In this document: positions 42,433 through 51,715 of the stretch, one piece after another
Layout of the letters: each line of letters starts with the position of its first letter
How positions within the stretch are numbered: position 1 is the stretch's first letter
Assembly: GCF_017652985.1 (NCBI RefSeq)
Contig: NZ_JAGGDJ010000032.1
Span: forward strand, 1-63,912
DNA: 63,912 nucleotides
Direction: 5' to 3'
From: Paenibacillus artemisiicola
GTDB lineage: Bacteria > Bacillota > Bacilli > Paenibacillales > Paenibacillaceae
Program-made: the position numbers and the translations under genes
The notes under the pieces: model-generated
What the model was told of the DNA's origin: nothing
Database searches by the model: none
What the model saw: the letters and a program-made list of their open reading frames with translations, nothing else

Positions 42433-42813
42433 ATGTTATCCCAAAGATTGAGAAGCAGGCGTAAAGAATTGAAGCTAACTCAAGAAAAGCTTGCGGAGAT
42501 GGTTAATACCAAGAAAACGACAATATCCAATTATGAAACTGGGTACAGTACTCCAAATAACGAAATGCTGAGTGACTTAGCTGATGTGTTAAAAACTACA
42601 TCTGACTTTCTACTTGGGAGAACCGATGATCCTGCACCCGGGGTGTCTGAAACTGCTACCGAGAAGACTAAGCAAGATCCAGCAAAGGAAGGCAGTGCTT
42701 TTTTTGGCGGGGCTGATAAATATACAGAGGAAGAACTTGCAATAGCTGATGCAGCCGCCAGGGCCGCAGTTGAAGCTTATCGACTAGGTAAAAAGAAACG
42801 CGAGGAGAAATAG
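42433..42813 (+). CDS. CI-like phage repressor, HTH-only
   Basis: 126 residues. XRE helix-turn-helix at residues 5-60 (LRSRRKELKLTQEKLAEMV, TTISNYETGYSTP). The rest is a charged linker with a C-terminal helix (EELAIADAAARAAVEAYRLG). It has no S24/LexA-like self-cleavage domain, so RecA cannot inactivate it directly; the ImmA/IrrE protease next door is the probable inactivator. GGGTGGGATGGA precedes the ATG. Confidence 0.85.
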   Translation: MLSQRLRSRRKELKLTQEKLAEMVNTKKTTISNYETGYSTPNNEMLSDLADVLKTTSDFLLGRTDDPAPGVSETATEKTKQDPAKEGSAFFGGADKYTEEELAIADAAARAAVEAYRLGKKKREEK

Positions 42814-43055
42814 TGACCTCTATTGTCATTGGGCTGGTAATTGTGGTATTGATCGCTTACTTGAAGGTATCAGTGATTACCAGGAAGCAGCGTGTCATAA
42901 ATGATGCTTTCATAAATAAACTTCACGTTGAGGTCTGGCAAGATGGTAAACTTCATGATACAGGTGGAGTAATTGAAAGCCACAATCAATTTGAGGTAGT
43001 AGTTAATGGCATGCACTACATGAAACATGCATTTCAATTTAGAATTAAAAAATAG
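42813..43055 (+). CDS. Small membrane protein cotranscribed with the repressor
   Basis: 80 residues. One N-terminal helix (SIVIGLVIVVLIAYLKVSV), then a soluble beta-like domain. The GTG start overlaps the repressor stop, with AGGAG upstream, so it is made in lysogens. Unknown family. Expression with the repressor suggests superinfection exclusion (inference). Confidence 0.6.
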   Translation: MTSIVIGLVIVVLIAYLKVSVITRKQRVINDAFINKLHVEVWQDGKLHDTGGVIESHNQFEVVVNGMHYMKHAFQFRIKK

Positions 43056-43080
43056 CCCCGCAGTCTAGGGCTATTAATTT
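43051..43080 (+). terminator. Terminator of the repressor operon
   Basis: Arms AATAGCCC (43051-43058) and GGGCTATT (43068-43075) followed by AATTTTC. It isolates the next unit, which carries the LexA box. Confidence 0.75.
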
Positions 43081-43092
43081 TCACCACAAAAC

Positions 43093-43106
43093 AGAACATA
43101 CGTTCC
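43093..43106 (+). promoter_or_regulatory. LexA (SOS) box before the ImmA-like gene
   Basis: AGAACATACGTTCC matches the Gram-positive consensus core GAAC-N4-GTTC perfectly, 19 bases before the ATG. No clear -35/-10 pair is visible nearby, so the promoter itself is unresolved. Confidence 0.75.
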
Positions 43107-43124
43107 TGTAATGGAGGATTGAGA

Positions 43125-43748
43125 ATGGACTACATCGACTTAACGTTATATAAAGAAACAGATCTTGAAAAGTGGATTAATAAGTTTTATCGTGAGAACG
43201 GTATTTTTTATGCCGATGATATTGATATTGAACGAATTGCAGCTATCTGGGGAATAGAGGTTCGCACATATGTAGGTCCATCCTTCGCACGTTGGGAAGA
43301 TGGAGAGTTCGGATTTATATTTCTAAATGACTACCTCAGTGAAGAGCATCGACGTGAGGTGTTTTTCCATGAACTCTGTCATCCATTGCAGCACTCCGGT
43401 AACCAGGAACATATGCCCCAAATGTTCATGGAGCTACAGGAAGCTCAAGCAAGCCTATTTCAGCTGTACGCATCTATGCCCATATACATGTTAGAGGAAT
43501 TTACCTCGATTCAGCATCGTGATTATTTACTAAAAACCATATCAGAAGAATTCGTTCTTCCACTACGAGTCGTTGAGAGGCGCATGGATCAAATCAATCG
43601 GCGCATTCAACAAGAACGTTACGATCGGCGCCTCATTCATCACTCACGTTCTATGGCACATTCAACATACAGTGCTTCAACGATGGTCATCCTGGAGCAA
43701 TTGAACCGGCAGTTACAGACAAAGAAACAGATGACGGCAAATGGCTAA
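43125..43748 (+). CDS. ImmA/IrrE-family metallopeptidase (anti-repressor)
   Basis: 207 residues. The zinc motif HELCH with a preceding FF and RREVFFHELCHPLQH context is diagnostic. Central domain with EDGEFGFIFLNDYL; C-terminal basic helices (RRMDQINRRIQQERYDRR). In ICEBs1 and related elements, ImmA cleaves the ImmR repressor to start excision. ATG 43125 has GGAGG 7 bases upstream. It lies between repressor and integrase genes on the same strand, under a LexA box. Confidence 0.9.
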   Translation: MDYIDLTLYKETDLEKWINKFYRENGIFYADDIDIERIAAIWGIEVRTYVGPSFARWEDGEFGFIFLNDYLSEEHRREVFFHELCHPLQHSGNQEHMPQMFMELQEAQASLFQLYASMPIYMLEEFTSIQHRDYLLKTISEEFVLPLRVVERRMDQINRRIQQERYDRRLIHHSRSMAHSTYSASTMVILEQLNRQLQTKKQMTANG

Positions 43749-44157
43749 AATAGGAGTCATTTATACGGAAAGTGGTTATTACGGTGAACTAACGCCTGTG
43801 TGGATGATTTTTGATTGGTCCGGCTTATCCGATAATATATGGCAAAAGACGCTCTATATTCCGCTCAGCGGCCCTTTTGAGCGGTTGGAGCTTGAAGATA
43901 CCTATGATGACTTGACGGCCGTTACAGTGCCGCTCAGTGCTTTTACACGTCGTAAAGATAAGGAACATTATATAGGCGTACATATGCCCACAGTGGCTGC
44001 CTTTGCCCAAGAACATAGTTTGCATCTAGACGGAAGAAGCATCGACATTGAATTAATCAATCGCCTGGTACTGCGAATCTCAGATATTGAAGATGCCCTT
44101 CTTCTTGATGTTCGATTTCATATCCAGAATGGAGGTTTTACGGATGGCGTCATTTAA
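43741..44157 (+). CDS. Small protein between protease and integrase, unknown
   Basis: 138 residues. Alpha/beta composition with RLVLRISDIEDALLLDVRF near the end. Not recognised. It overlaps the protease gene by 8 bases and the integrase by 14, so all three are translationally coupled. A modulator of integrase or protease is possible. Confidence 0.6.
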   Translation: MAKIGVIYTESGYYGELTPVWMIFDWSGLSDNIWQKTLYIPLSGPFERLELEDTYDDLTAVTVPLSAFTRRKDKEHYIGVHMPTVAAFAQEHSLHLDGRSIDIELINRLVLRISDIEDALLLDVRFHIQNGGFTDGVI

Positions 44158-45361
44158 GAAAATTCAAGCAAATAATAAACAGGGTTATAAATGGATCTGC
44201 ATTAAAGACGGCCCTCCCGACCCGGTCACTGGAAAACGAAATCAAATTGAACGTCGCGGCGATACCAAAAAAGAAGCGGAAGCGCGCGTTGACGATGTGA
44301 TAGCTTCGTTAATGGATGGCATTAATATTAAGATGATCAAAAATCTCCCCTTCAACAAAGTTGCCGAAAATTGGATGGAGGTTTATTCGCGCAGTAATGT
44401 AAAAAAAAGCACTATCCGAAATCGCAAGAATTCAATTACCCTTCTAAACAAATTTATTGGTGAACAGAACATCGATAAAATTACTCATCGTGCACACCAA
44501 TTAATTCTAAACAAGCTATTCGATCAAGGATATTCAAGGTCTCATATGGAGGGAGTGCATGTAACAGCCAACTTGATTTACAAATACGCCACCAAAGAAA
44601 AATTCATTAAAGATAATCCTGCCAGTGGCGCAACAATACCAATAAAAACAATGACTGTTGAGGAAATTGAAAATAATCCGATCGCGGAAAAGTATTTTGA
44701 GAAAAGTGAGTTGACCGAGTTGCTGGAGGCAGTAGTTAAACACGGTTTACCTGATGATAGAGAGATGTTTTACTTAATGGCCTTCTCGGGTATGCGTAGT
44801 GGAGAGATGGTTGCTTTAAAAGAAACCGATTTTGATTTTGATTTCAATAAGGTACGAATAACCAAGACGCTTTATAATCCAGACAATAATGCGAAGCAGT
44901 ATGAGTTAACCCCACCTAAAACAAAACGTTCGATTCGAACCGTAGATCTCGATCCGAGCATCATGAATATGATTAAAGAACGGATCAAGCGGCAGCGGAA
45001 AATCAGAATGAGCGTCATGCACTTCAGTCCAGACTATCACGATGAAAAGTTCTTATTTTGCAATGAGGATGGTTACCCCACCATTCAAAAGACTGTGAAT
45101 CGTCGCTTAGAAAGAATAATCTCCAAAACCACCATTCGAAAAAAAGCAACCTCACATATCTTCCGCCATACACACATCAGTATGCTCGCCGAAGCCGGTG
45201 TCGACCTTCCGACCATTATGCAGCGAGTTGGTCATGACGATCCCAAAACCACACTTCAGATTTACACACACGTCACAGATAAGATGAAACAAGATGCCGG
45301 TGAGAAGGTAAATCTCCATTTCAAAGACATCCTTCCCACCTCGCGTGTGCAAGAAATGTGA
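44144..45361 (+). CDS. int: Phage integrase, tyrosine recombinase
   Basis: 405 residues. N-terminal Arm-binding domain (ASFKKIQANNKQGYKWICIK, then KRNQIERRGDTKKEAEA), SAM-like core-binding domain (about 70-165), and catalytic domain with Arg in FSGMRSGEM, His-X-X-Arg in HIFRHTHISM, His in GHDDP and Tyr in QIYTHV. ATG 44144 with GGAGG at 8 bases is preferred over 44087. It ends 20 bases before attR, the usual arrangement, and so is the enzyme for groEL integration. Confidence 0.95.
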   Translation: MASFKKIQANNKQGYKWICIKDGPPDPVTGKRNQIERRGDTKKEAEARVDDVIASLMDGINIKMIKNLPFNKVAENWMEVYSRSNVKKSTIRNRKNSITLLNKFIGEQNIDKITHRAHQLILNKLFDQGYSRSHMEGVHVTANLIYKYATKEKFIKDNPASGATIPIKTMTVEEIENNPIAEKYFEKSELTELLEAVVKHGLPDDREMFYLMAFSGMRSGEMVALKETDFDFDFNKVRITKTLYNPDNNAKQYELTPPKTKRSIRTVDLDPSIMNMIKERIKRQRKIRMSVMHFSPDYHDEKFLFCNEDGYPTIQKTVNRRLERIISKTTIRKKATSHIFRHTHISMLAEAGVDLPTIMQRVGHDDPKTTLQIYTHVTDKMKQDAGEKVNLHFKDILPTSRVQEM

Positions 45362-45380
45362 GGATTTCGTGGGGGAATAA

Positions 45381-47077
<1,697 letters not shown>

Positions 47078-47150
47078 CGTTGATAACCTCCTGATTTGGT
47101 TGATTTAAGTAAAACGAAGCTTACCATGTATGTGGAGCCAAAGCCGCGGC

Positions 47151-47432
47151 TTAGCCCAAAATCGCGTGGATGTCGCTTTCTTTCATAATCAACAGCTCTT
47201 TGCCTTCGTACTTCACTTCGGTGCCGGCGTATTTGGAGAACAGGACGCGGTCGCCTTCCTTGACTTCAAGCGCAATGCGCGCGCCGTCTTTAACCGCGCC
47301 GCTGCCGACGGCGATAACTTTGCCTTCTTGCGGCTTTTCTTTAGCCGTGTCAGGCAGCAAAATGCCGCTTGCAGTCGTTTCTTCCTTCGCGATTGGTTCG
47401 ATCAATACGCGTTCACCCAAAGGTCTGATCAT
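47151..47432 (-). CDS. groES: Co-chaperonin GroES
   Basis: 93 residues, typical. MIRPLGERVLIEPIAKEE, mobile loop around residues 17-33 (TTASGILLPD), and EGDRVLFSKYAGTEVKYEGKE. Caps the GroEL ring. AAGGAGG precedes the ATG. First gene of the operon, followed after 73 bases by groEL. Confidence 0.97.
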   Translation of the reverse strand: MIRPLGERVLIEPIAKEETTASGILLPDTAKEKPQEGKVIAVGSGAVKDGARIALEVKEGDRVLFSKYAGTEVKYEGKELLIMKESDIHAILG

Positions 47433-47471
47433 GAAAATAGCCTCCTTGTTAATTGTTGGACAACACCATTG

Positions 47472-47539
47472 TTAGCACTCGCACTCGTTAAGTGCTAATA
47501 ACCATTTCTAATAATACCGAAGTCCTTCGGGGATTTCAA
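47472..47539 (-). promoter_or_regulatory. groES-groEL promoter with CIRCE operator
   Basis: CIRCE: TTAGCACTC (47472-47480), nine bases, AAGTGCTAA (47490-47498), one base from consensus. Upstream on the minus strand TTGAAA (47534-47539) and TATTAT (47511-47516) with a 17-base spacer. HrcA binds CIRCE to repress until heat stress. Confidence 0.95.
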
Positions 47540-47611
47540 GTCTTTCGCGGCCGATTTCATAGGAATTTTACAAGCCCTCCCCTTGCCCGCGGCGGCGGTT
47601 GCCGCGCAACG

Positions 47612-47634
47612 AAAAAAACCGGCTTTCGCCGGTT
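47612..47634 (-). terminator. Terminator after tatC
   Basis: Arms AACCGGC and GCCGGTT with a 4-base loop and seven T residues on the minus strand. Confidence 0.88.
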
Positions 47635-47638
47635 TCGG

Positions 47639-48430
47639 TTATGTTCCGTATTCTTCTTCCCACGCCTTGTCGGCGATCAGCTGTTTCTTGTACACGATGC
47701 TCGACAGCATGACGCTGATCTCGTACAGCAGGATGAGCGGCGCCGCCACCAGGGAGTCCGAGATGAAATCAGGCGGCGTGACGACGACCCCGACGATGAT
47801 GAGCACGAAATATGCGAGCTTCCGCATTTTCTTCAGCCGCATCGGGTTCAGGATGCGCAGCTTCGTCAGGAACATGATGACGATCGGCAGCTCGAACAGC
47901 AGCGAGATCGGAATGAGAATATTGAACAGGAACGAGAAATATTGAATGACCCCGTACGTCTCCTCGAGGTTCAGATGCTTCGCGACGTCCGTCGTGAAAT
48001 TGAACGCCATCGGGAAGACCACGTAGTACGAGAAAGCCAGTCCGACGAGGAACATGAGGAGGACGAACGGCACGAACAGGAGCGTCGCCCGCTGTTCCCT
48101 CCGTCCGAGCGCCGGCTTGACGAACGCCCACAGCTGGTACGCCGAGGCCGGCAGGGCGAAGACGAGCGCGATGACGAGCGCGAACTTCATGTAGAGGCCG
48201 ATGCCGTCCCAGAGGGAGAAGGCGTTCAGCTTCATGCCCTTCACCGGATCCTGGCTCACCAGGTAGTTGTAGACCGGGTCCGCGAGGAACAACCCGAGGA
48301 TCATCCCGGCGACCAGGAAGACGAGCACGAAGATGATTCTCCGCCGCAGCTCGCCGATGTGGTCGAAGAGCGTCATCATTTTATCGCCGCGCAGGGTTTC
48401 CTTCGCATCGGCCGAATCCAGGTTGGCCAC
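47639..48430 (-). CDS. tatC: Twin-arginine translocase subunit TatC
   Basis: 263 residues with six membrane helices. HIGELRRRIIFVLV near the start and the conserved FVKPALGRREQR loop with FVPFVLLMFLVGLAFSYYVV, then PIVIMFL, are TatC features. Forms the substrate receptor for export of folded twin-arginine proteins. Follows tatA on the minus strand; the pair corresponds to tatAy-tatCy of B. subtilis, also near groES-groEL. Confidence 0.95.
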   Translation of the reverse strand: MANLDSADAKETLRGDKMMTLFDHIGELRRRIIFVLVFLVAGMILGLFLADPVYNYLVSQDPVKGMKLNAFSLWDGIGLYMKFALVIALVFALPASAYQLWAFVKPALGRREQRATLLFVPFVLLMFLVGLAFSYYVVFPMAFNFTTDVAKHLNLEETYGVIQYFSFLFNILIPISLLFELPIVIMFLTKLRILNPMRLKKMRKLAYFVLIIVGVVVTPPDFISDSLVAAPLILLYEISVMLSSIVYKKQLIADKAWEEEYGT

Positions 48431-48517
48431 CGTTAACCGTCACCTCTCTTATCGCGCTTCGTCCGGCGCCGCCAATTCCGGGCGACGCGGTTCGCGCATG
48501 CTAAACGCCCCGGTCAA

Positions 48518-48553
48518 GAAAAAAAGCGGGCCCCACTCACTCTGGGAGCCGCT
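48518..48553 (-). terminator. Hairpin with T run between tatA and tatC
   Basis: Interrupted stem (AGCGG/CCGCT plus CCCA/TGGG) with seven T residues on the minus strand, overlapping the last tatA codons. It may set a TatA excess over TatC by partial termination. Confidence 0.6.
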
Positions 48554-48773
48554 TGTCGTCGACGCGATCTTCCGTACGGTTCACTTCCACCCGCTTGCCC
48601 GCATCCTTGCGGTCCTGATGGTCGTCATCCATCATATCTCTTGCGCCGGCCTTGAATTCCTTGAGCGTCCGTCCGAACGCCCGGCCGAGCTCCGGCAGCT
48701 TGTTAGGTCCGAACAGCAGCAGCGCCACGAGCGCGATCAGCAGAAAGCCGGTAACGCCGATTCCGCTAAACAT
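48537..48773 (-). CDS. tatA: Twin-arginine translocase subunit TatA
   Basis: 78 residues. One N-terminal helix (GVTGFLLIALVALLLFGPNKLPELG) with the conserved Phe-Gly-Pro hinge, then an amphipathic helix (RAFGRTLKEFKAG) and a charged tail. Oligomerises to make the pore in the Tat system. Precedes tatC by 106 bases. Confidence 0.93.
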   Translation of the reverse strand: MFSGIGVTGFLLIALVALLLFGPNKLPELGRAFGRTLKEFKAGARDMMDDDHQDRKDAGKRVEVNRTEDRVDDKRLPE

Positions 48774-48830
48774 AGCTATTAACCTCCTTCATGTTCAACT
48801 ACACGAATGCTTCATGCTCCGAATCGGACT

Positions 48831-49856
48831 TCAGCGGACGTGCAGGCCGCCGTAGCCCATGGATACGATATCCGCTCGCGTAATGGTCTCTCCCGCGAGC
48901 ACGCGGGGCAGCAACACGTCGAACGAGGTATAGGGATCATGCATCACGCAGCCCGGAAGACCCATGATGGGCGTTCCGTCCAGGTAGCCCATGAGGAGCA
49001 TGGACCCCGGCAGCATCGGCGTGCCGTAACTGACGATCTCCGCGCCCGCTTCCGCGATGGCGGCGGGCGTACGGTCGTCGGGGTCTACGGACATTCCGCC
49101 GGTTACGATAATCATATCATAGGACTGCCGATGGAAGTAGTGTATTTCCTTGACAATTGTTTGTCGGTCGTCCGGCGAGAAGCGCTGCTCGGCGACCTCG
49201 GAGCCGAGTGCCTCGACGATGCGCCGGACCGCCGGGCCGAACTTGTCCTCGATGCGTCCCGAGTACACTTCTCCGCCCGTCGTCAGCAGTCCGATCCGGA
49301 AATTGCGCAGCGGCTTCAGGCCGAGCGGCCCCTTGCCGCCGCTGCGCGCCCGGTAATCGGCCACGATCGCCTCGACGGCCGCCACCTTCGCCTCCGGCAC
49401 GACGAGCGGGATGACGCGCGTCGCCGCCAATTGGCCGCCCGGTTTGACGACGGCGTCCGTCCGCAGCGTCGCCAGCGCGATGTCCCCAAGCTCGTTAATG
49501 GCGTAAACGACGGCCGGATCGATGACGGCCAGCGCGGGCACGGCCAGCGCCGACTTGACCGCCACCTTGCCTTCGTGCGGCTCCGTCAGCAGCAGCCCGT
49601 CGTCCATAAGCGTCCGGGCCATCCGCCCCGCGGCGTCGTCCTCGTGCAGCTCGCCCTCGGCAAGCTCCATAATATAGATGTGCTCCTTGCCGATGTCGAG
49701 CAGCTTCGGAATGTCCGCCTCCGCGACGACGTGCCCTTTCTTGAAGAGGCGTCCCTTGAACTGCCCCGGGATGATCTGGGTCAAGTCATGCGCGAGCACG
49801 AGGCCGACCGCTTCCCGCACCGGCACTTCCTTCAGCCGCGTCCGCAGCCCGCTCAT
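48831..49856 (-). CDS. Molybdopterin-binding protein (MoeA-like, lacking classical domains)
   Basis: 341 residues. C-terminal MoCF-type domain with IGLLTTGGEVYSGRIEDKFGP and DMIIVTGGMSVDPDD, a pattern of molybdopterin binding. N-terminal part is VREAVGLVLAHDLTQIIPG, then LDIGKEHIYIMELAEGELHED; it is shorter than MoeA and lacks its other domains. Start ATG 49856 overlaps the preceding MogA-like stop, so the longer frame to 49994 is ignored. Likely functions in cofactor insertion or signalling; exact role unknown. Confidence 0.78.
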   Translation of the reverse strand: MSGLRTRLKEVPVREAVGLVLAHDLTQIIPGQFKGRLFKKGHVVAEADIPKLLDIGKEHIYIMELAEGELHEDDAAGRMARTLMDDGLLLTEPHEGKVAVKSALAVPALAVIDPAVVYAINELGDIALATLRTDAVVKPGGQLAATRVIPLVVPEAKVAAVEAIVADYRARSGGKGPLGLKPLRNFRIGLLTTGGEVYSGRIEDKFGPAVRRIVEALGSEVAEQRFSPDDRQTIVKEIHYFHRQSYDMIIVTGGMSVDPDDRTPAAIAEAGAEIVSYGTPMLPGSMLLMGYLDGTPIMGLPGCVMHDPYTSFDVLLPRVLAGETITRADIVSMGYGGLHVR

Positions 49857-50347
49857 TCGGCGTGCTCTCCCGTCCGTCCGGACAAGATGTTGAGCGCGTG
49901 CGGCAGCTGGTCCATGATGGCCATCAGGTTCTCGTGCACGCCCTTCGGGCTGCCCGGCAGGTTGATGATCAGCGAGCGCCCGCGGATGCCGCACACGCCG
50001 CGCGAGAGCATGGCCCGGCGGGTCCGCTGCATGGCGCCGAGGCGCATCGCTTCGGCGAGTCCCGGCACGATCCGGTCGACGACCTTCAGCGTCGCCTCGG
50101 GGGTCAAATCCCTGGGGGCGAGCCCGGTGCCGCCCGTCGTAATGACCAGGTCCGCTTGAAAATAGTCCGTCATTTCAATCAAAGCCGCCATGATTTCGTC
50201 CTGCTCGTCGGGCACGATCCGATAATCGACGATTTCGCCGCTCAGCTCTTCCTCGACGAGCTCGCGGATCACCTGCGCGCTCGTATCCTCGCGCTCGCCG
50301 CGCGAGCCCTTGTCGCTTGCCGTGAGCAAGGCCACTTTCCACCGCAT
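49853..50347 (-). CDS. mogA: Molybdenum cofactor adenylyltransferase-like protein (MogA/MoaB)
   Basis: 164 residues. LLTASDKGSRGEREDTSAQ, then TTGGTGLAPRDLTPEAT and the C-terminal LPGSPKGVHENL are hallmark motifs. It adenylates molybdopterin before metal insertion. ATG 50347 is 6 bases after GGGGGAG; earlier in-frame ATGs lie inside or abut that site. Coupled to the MoeA-like gene. Confidence 0.9.
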   Translation of the reverse strand: MRWKVALLTASDKGSRGEREDTSAQVIRELVEEELSGEIVDYRIVPDEQDEIMAALIEMTDYFQADLVITTGGTGLAPRDLTPEATLKVVDRIVPGLAEAMRLGAMQRTRRAMLSRGVCGIRGRSLIINLPGSPKGVHENLMAIMDQLPHALNILSGRTGEHAE

Positions 50348-50404
50348 TCGCATCTCCCCCAATCGCAATATGTTAGCCTTCCCATGCCGTACGGCACATG
50401 AAAG

Positions 50405-50881
50405 TTAAACGCCGTTAACGCGATAATCGCCGTTCTTGCCGCCGCTCTTCGACACGAGCATCGTCGGCCCGATGACCATGTCCTTCTGCAGCGCCTTGCA
50501 CATGTCGTACACCGTCAGCGCGGCTGCGGACACCGCCGTCAGGGCTTCCATCTCCACGCCGGTCTTGCCGGTCGTCTTGACCGTTCCTTCTATATAAAGT
50601 TCGTTTAAGCCGTTATCGCCGAACGCCAGGTTGACGCCGGTCAGCGGCAGCGGGTGGCACATCGGAATCCAGTCCGACGTCTTCTTCGCCGCCATGATGC
50701 CCGCCACCTGCGCCACGGCGAGCACGTCGCCCTTGCCGATCGTGCCGGCCTTGATCCGCCGCAGCGTCTCCTCGGCCATCGTCACCGTCGTCCGGGCCAC
50801 GGCGGTCCTGGCCGTGACGTCCTTGTCCGACACGTCCACCATGCGCGCGCGTCCCTGGTCGTTAAAATGCGTCAAATCCAT
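50405..50881 (-). CDS. moaC: Cyclic pyranopterin monophosphate synthase MoaC
   Basis: 158 residues. LTHFNDQGRARMVDVSDK, the catalytic MCHPLPLTGVNL and EMEALTAVSAAALTVYDMCK are diagnostic. Second step of molybdopterin synthesis (with MoaA). GGGAGGAAC precedes the ATG, which overlaps the cyclo-ligase gene by 20 bases. MoaA is not in this window. Confidence 0.96.
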   Translation of the reverse strand: MDLTHFNDQGRARMVDVSDKDVTARTAVARTTVTMAEETLRRIKAGTIGKGDVLAVAQVAGIMAAKKTSDWIPMCHPLPLTGVNLAFGDNGLNELYIEGTVKTTGKTGVEMEALTAVSAAALTVYDMCKALQKDMVIGPTMLVSKSGGKNGDYRVNGV

Positions 50882-51506
50882 GCTGCGTTCCTCCCGTAAA
50901 TCCGCGTTCCGTCAAGACGGCGTCGACGCGGACGTCGTGCGCGTCCATCGGCACCTCGTCCACGAGCTGCGCCCCGTACCCGAGGGCGATCCACGGCGGC
51001 AAGGCATCGCCCGCCTGCCGCGTCTGCGCTTCGAGCCGGTCGCGAAACCGGTCGTAGTAACCGCCGCCGTAGCCCAGCCGTCCGCCGTTCCGGTCGAACG
51101 CCAGCCCCGGCACGAACACGACGTCCGGCACGTAAGACGCCTTGCAGCGCCGCGCGGTGGCCGGATCCGGCTCGCGGATTCCGTAGGCCCCCGGCGCCAG
51201 TTCGTCCCACGCCTCGATGGTATACAGCTCCATCGAGCGGTCCCCGCGTACGACGCGCGGCACGACGACCTGCAAGCCCGTGCGCCAGCACCATTCGATC
51301 AAGAGCGTCGTGTCGAGCTCGGAGCGGAACGGCACGTACGCCATGACGTTCGATACCGGCCGGCCCCGTTCGTTGCGCCGGCGGATCCAATCCACGGCGA
51401 GCTGGCACACCGTGTCCGCCCAAGCCATTCGCCCGTTCTCGGAAAGCCCGTCGCGCAGCTCCCTTGCCGCGAGGCGCGCCGCCTGCTTCAGTTCCGTCCG
51501 GTTCAT
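50862..51506 (-). CDS. 5-formyltetrahydrofolate cyclo-ligase
   Basis: 214 residues. NRTELKQAARLAARELRD start, MAYVPFRSELDT, and the ATP-binding FDRNGGRLGYGGGYYDRF motif identify it. It converts 5-formyl-THF to methenyl-THF using ATP. ATG 51506 has AAGGGGAATGGG upstream. First gene of the molybdenum-cofactor operon, a common pairing in Paenibacillaceae. Confidence 0.93.
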   Translation of the reverse strand: MNRTELKQAARLAARELRDGLSENGRMAWADTVCQLAVDWIRRRNERGRPVSNVMAYVPFRSELDTTLLIEWCWRTGLQVVVPRVVRGDRSMELYTIEAWDELAPGAYGIREPDPATARRCKASYVPDVVFVPGLAFDRNGGRLGYGGGYYDRFRDRLEAQTRQAGDALPPWIALGYGAQLVDEVPMDAHDVRVDAVLTERGFTGGTQHGFDAF

Positions 51507-51715
51507 CCCATTCCCCTTCGCTTCGTCGTTTTCCGTCCCCGTCTGCGGTCCGTCCATAGTTGTAATTTAGTTTACCACTGTTGCCCATATTTCGCCAACA
51601 CGCCCAAAGCGGGATACGGCATGGGCTTCCGGTCGCGAAACGGTCGCGCGGCGGCCCGATTTCATGTACACTGGTACAAAGGCATTTTTCTTCAGGTTGG
51701 AGGTAAACGGGAACC

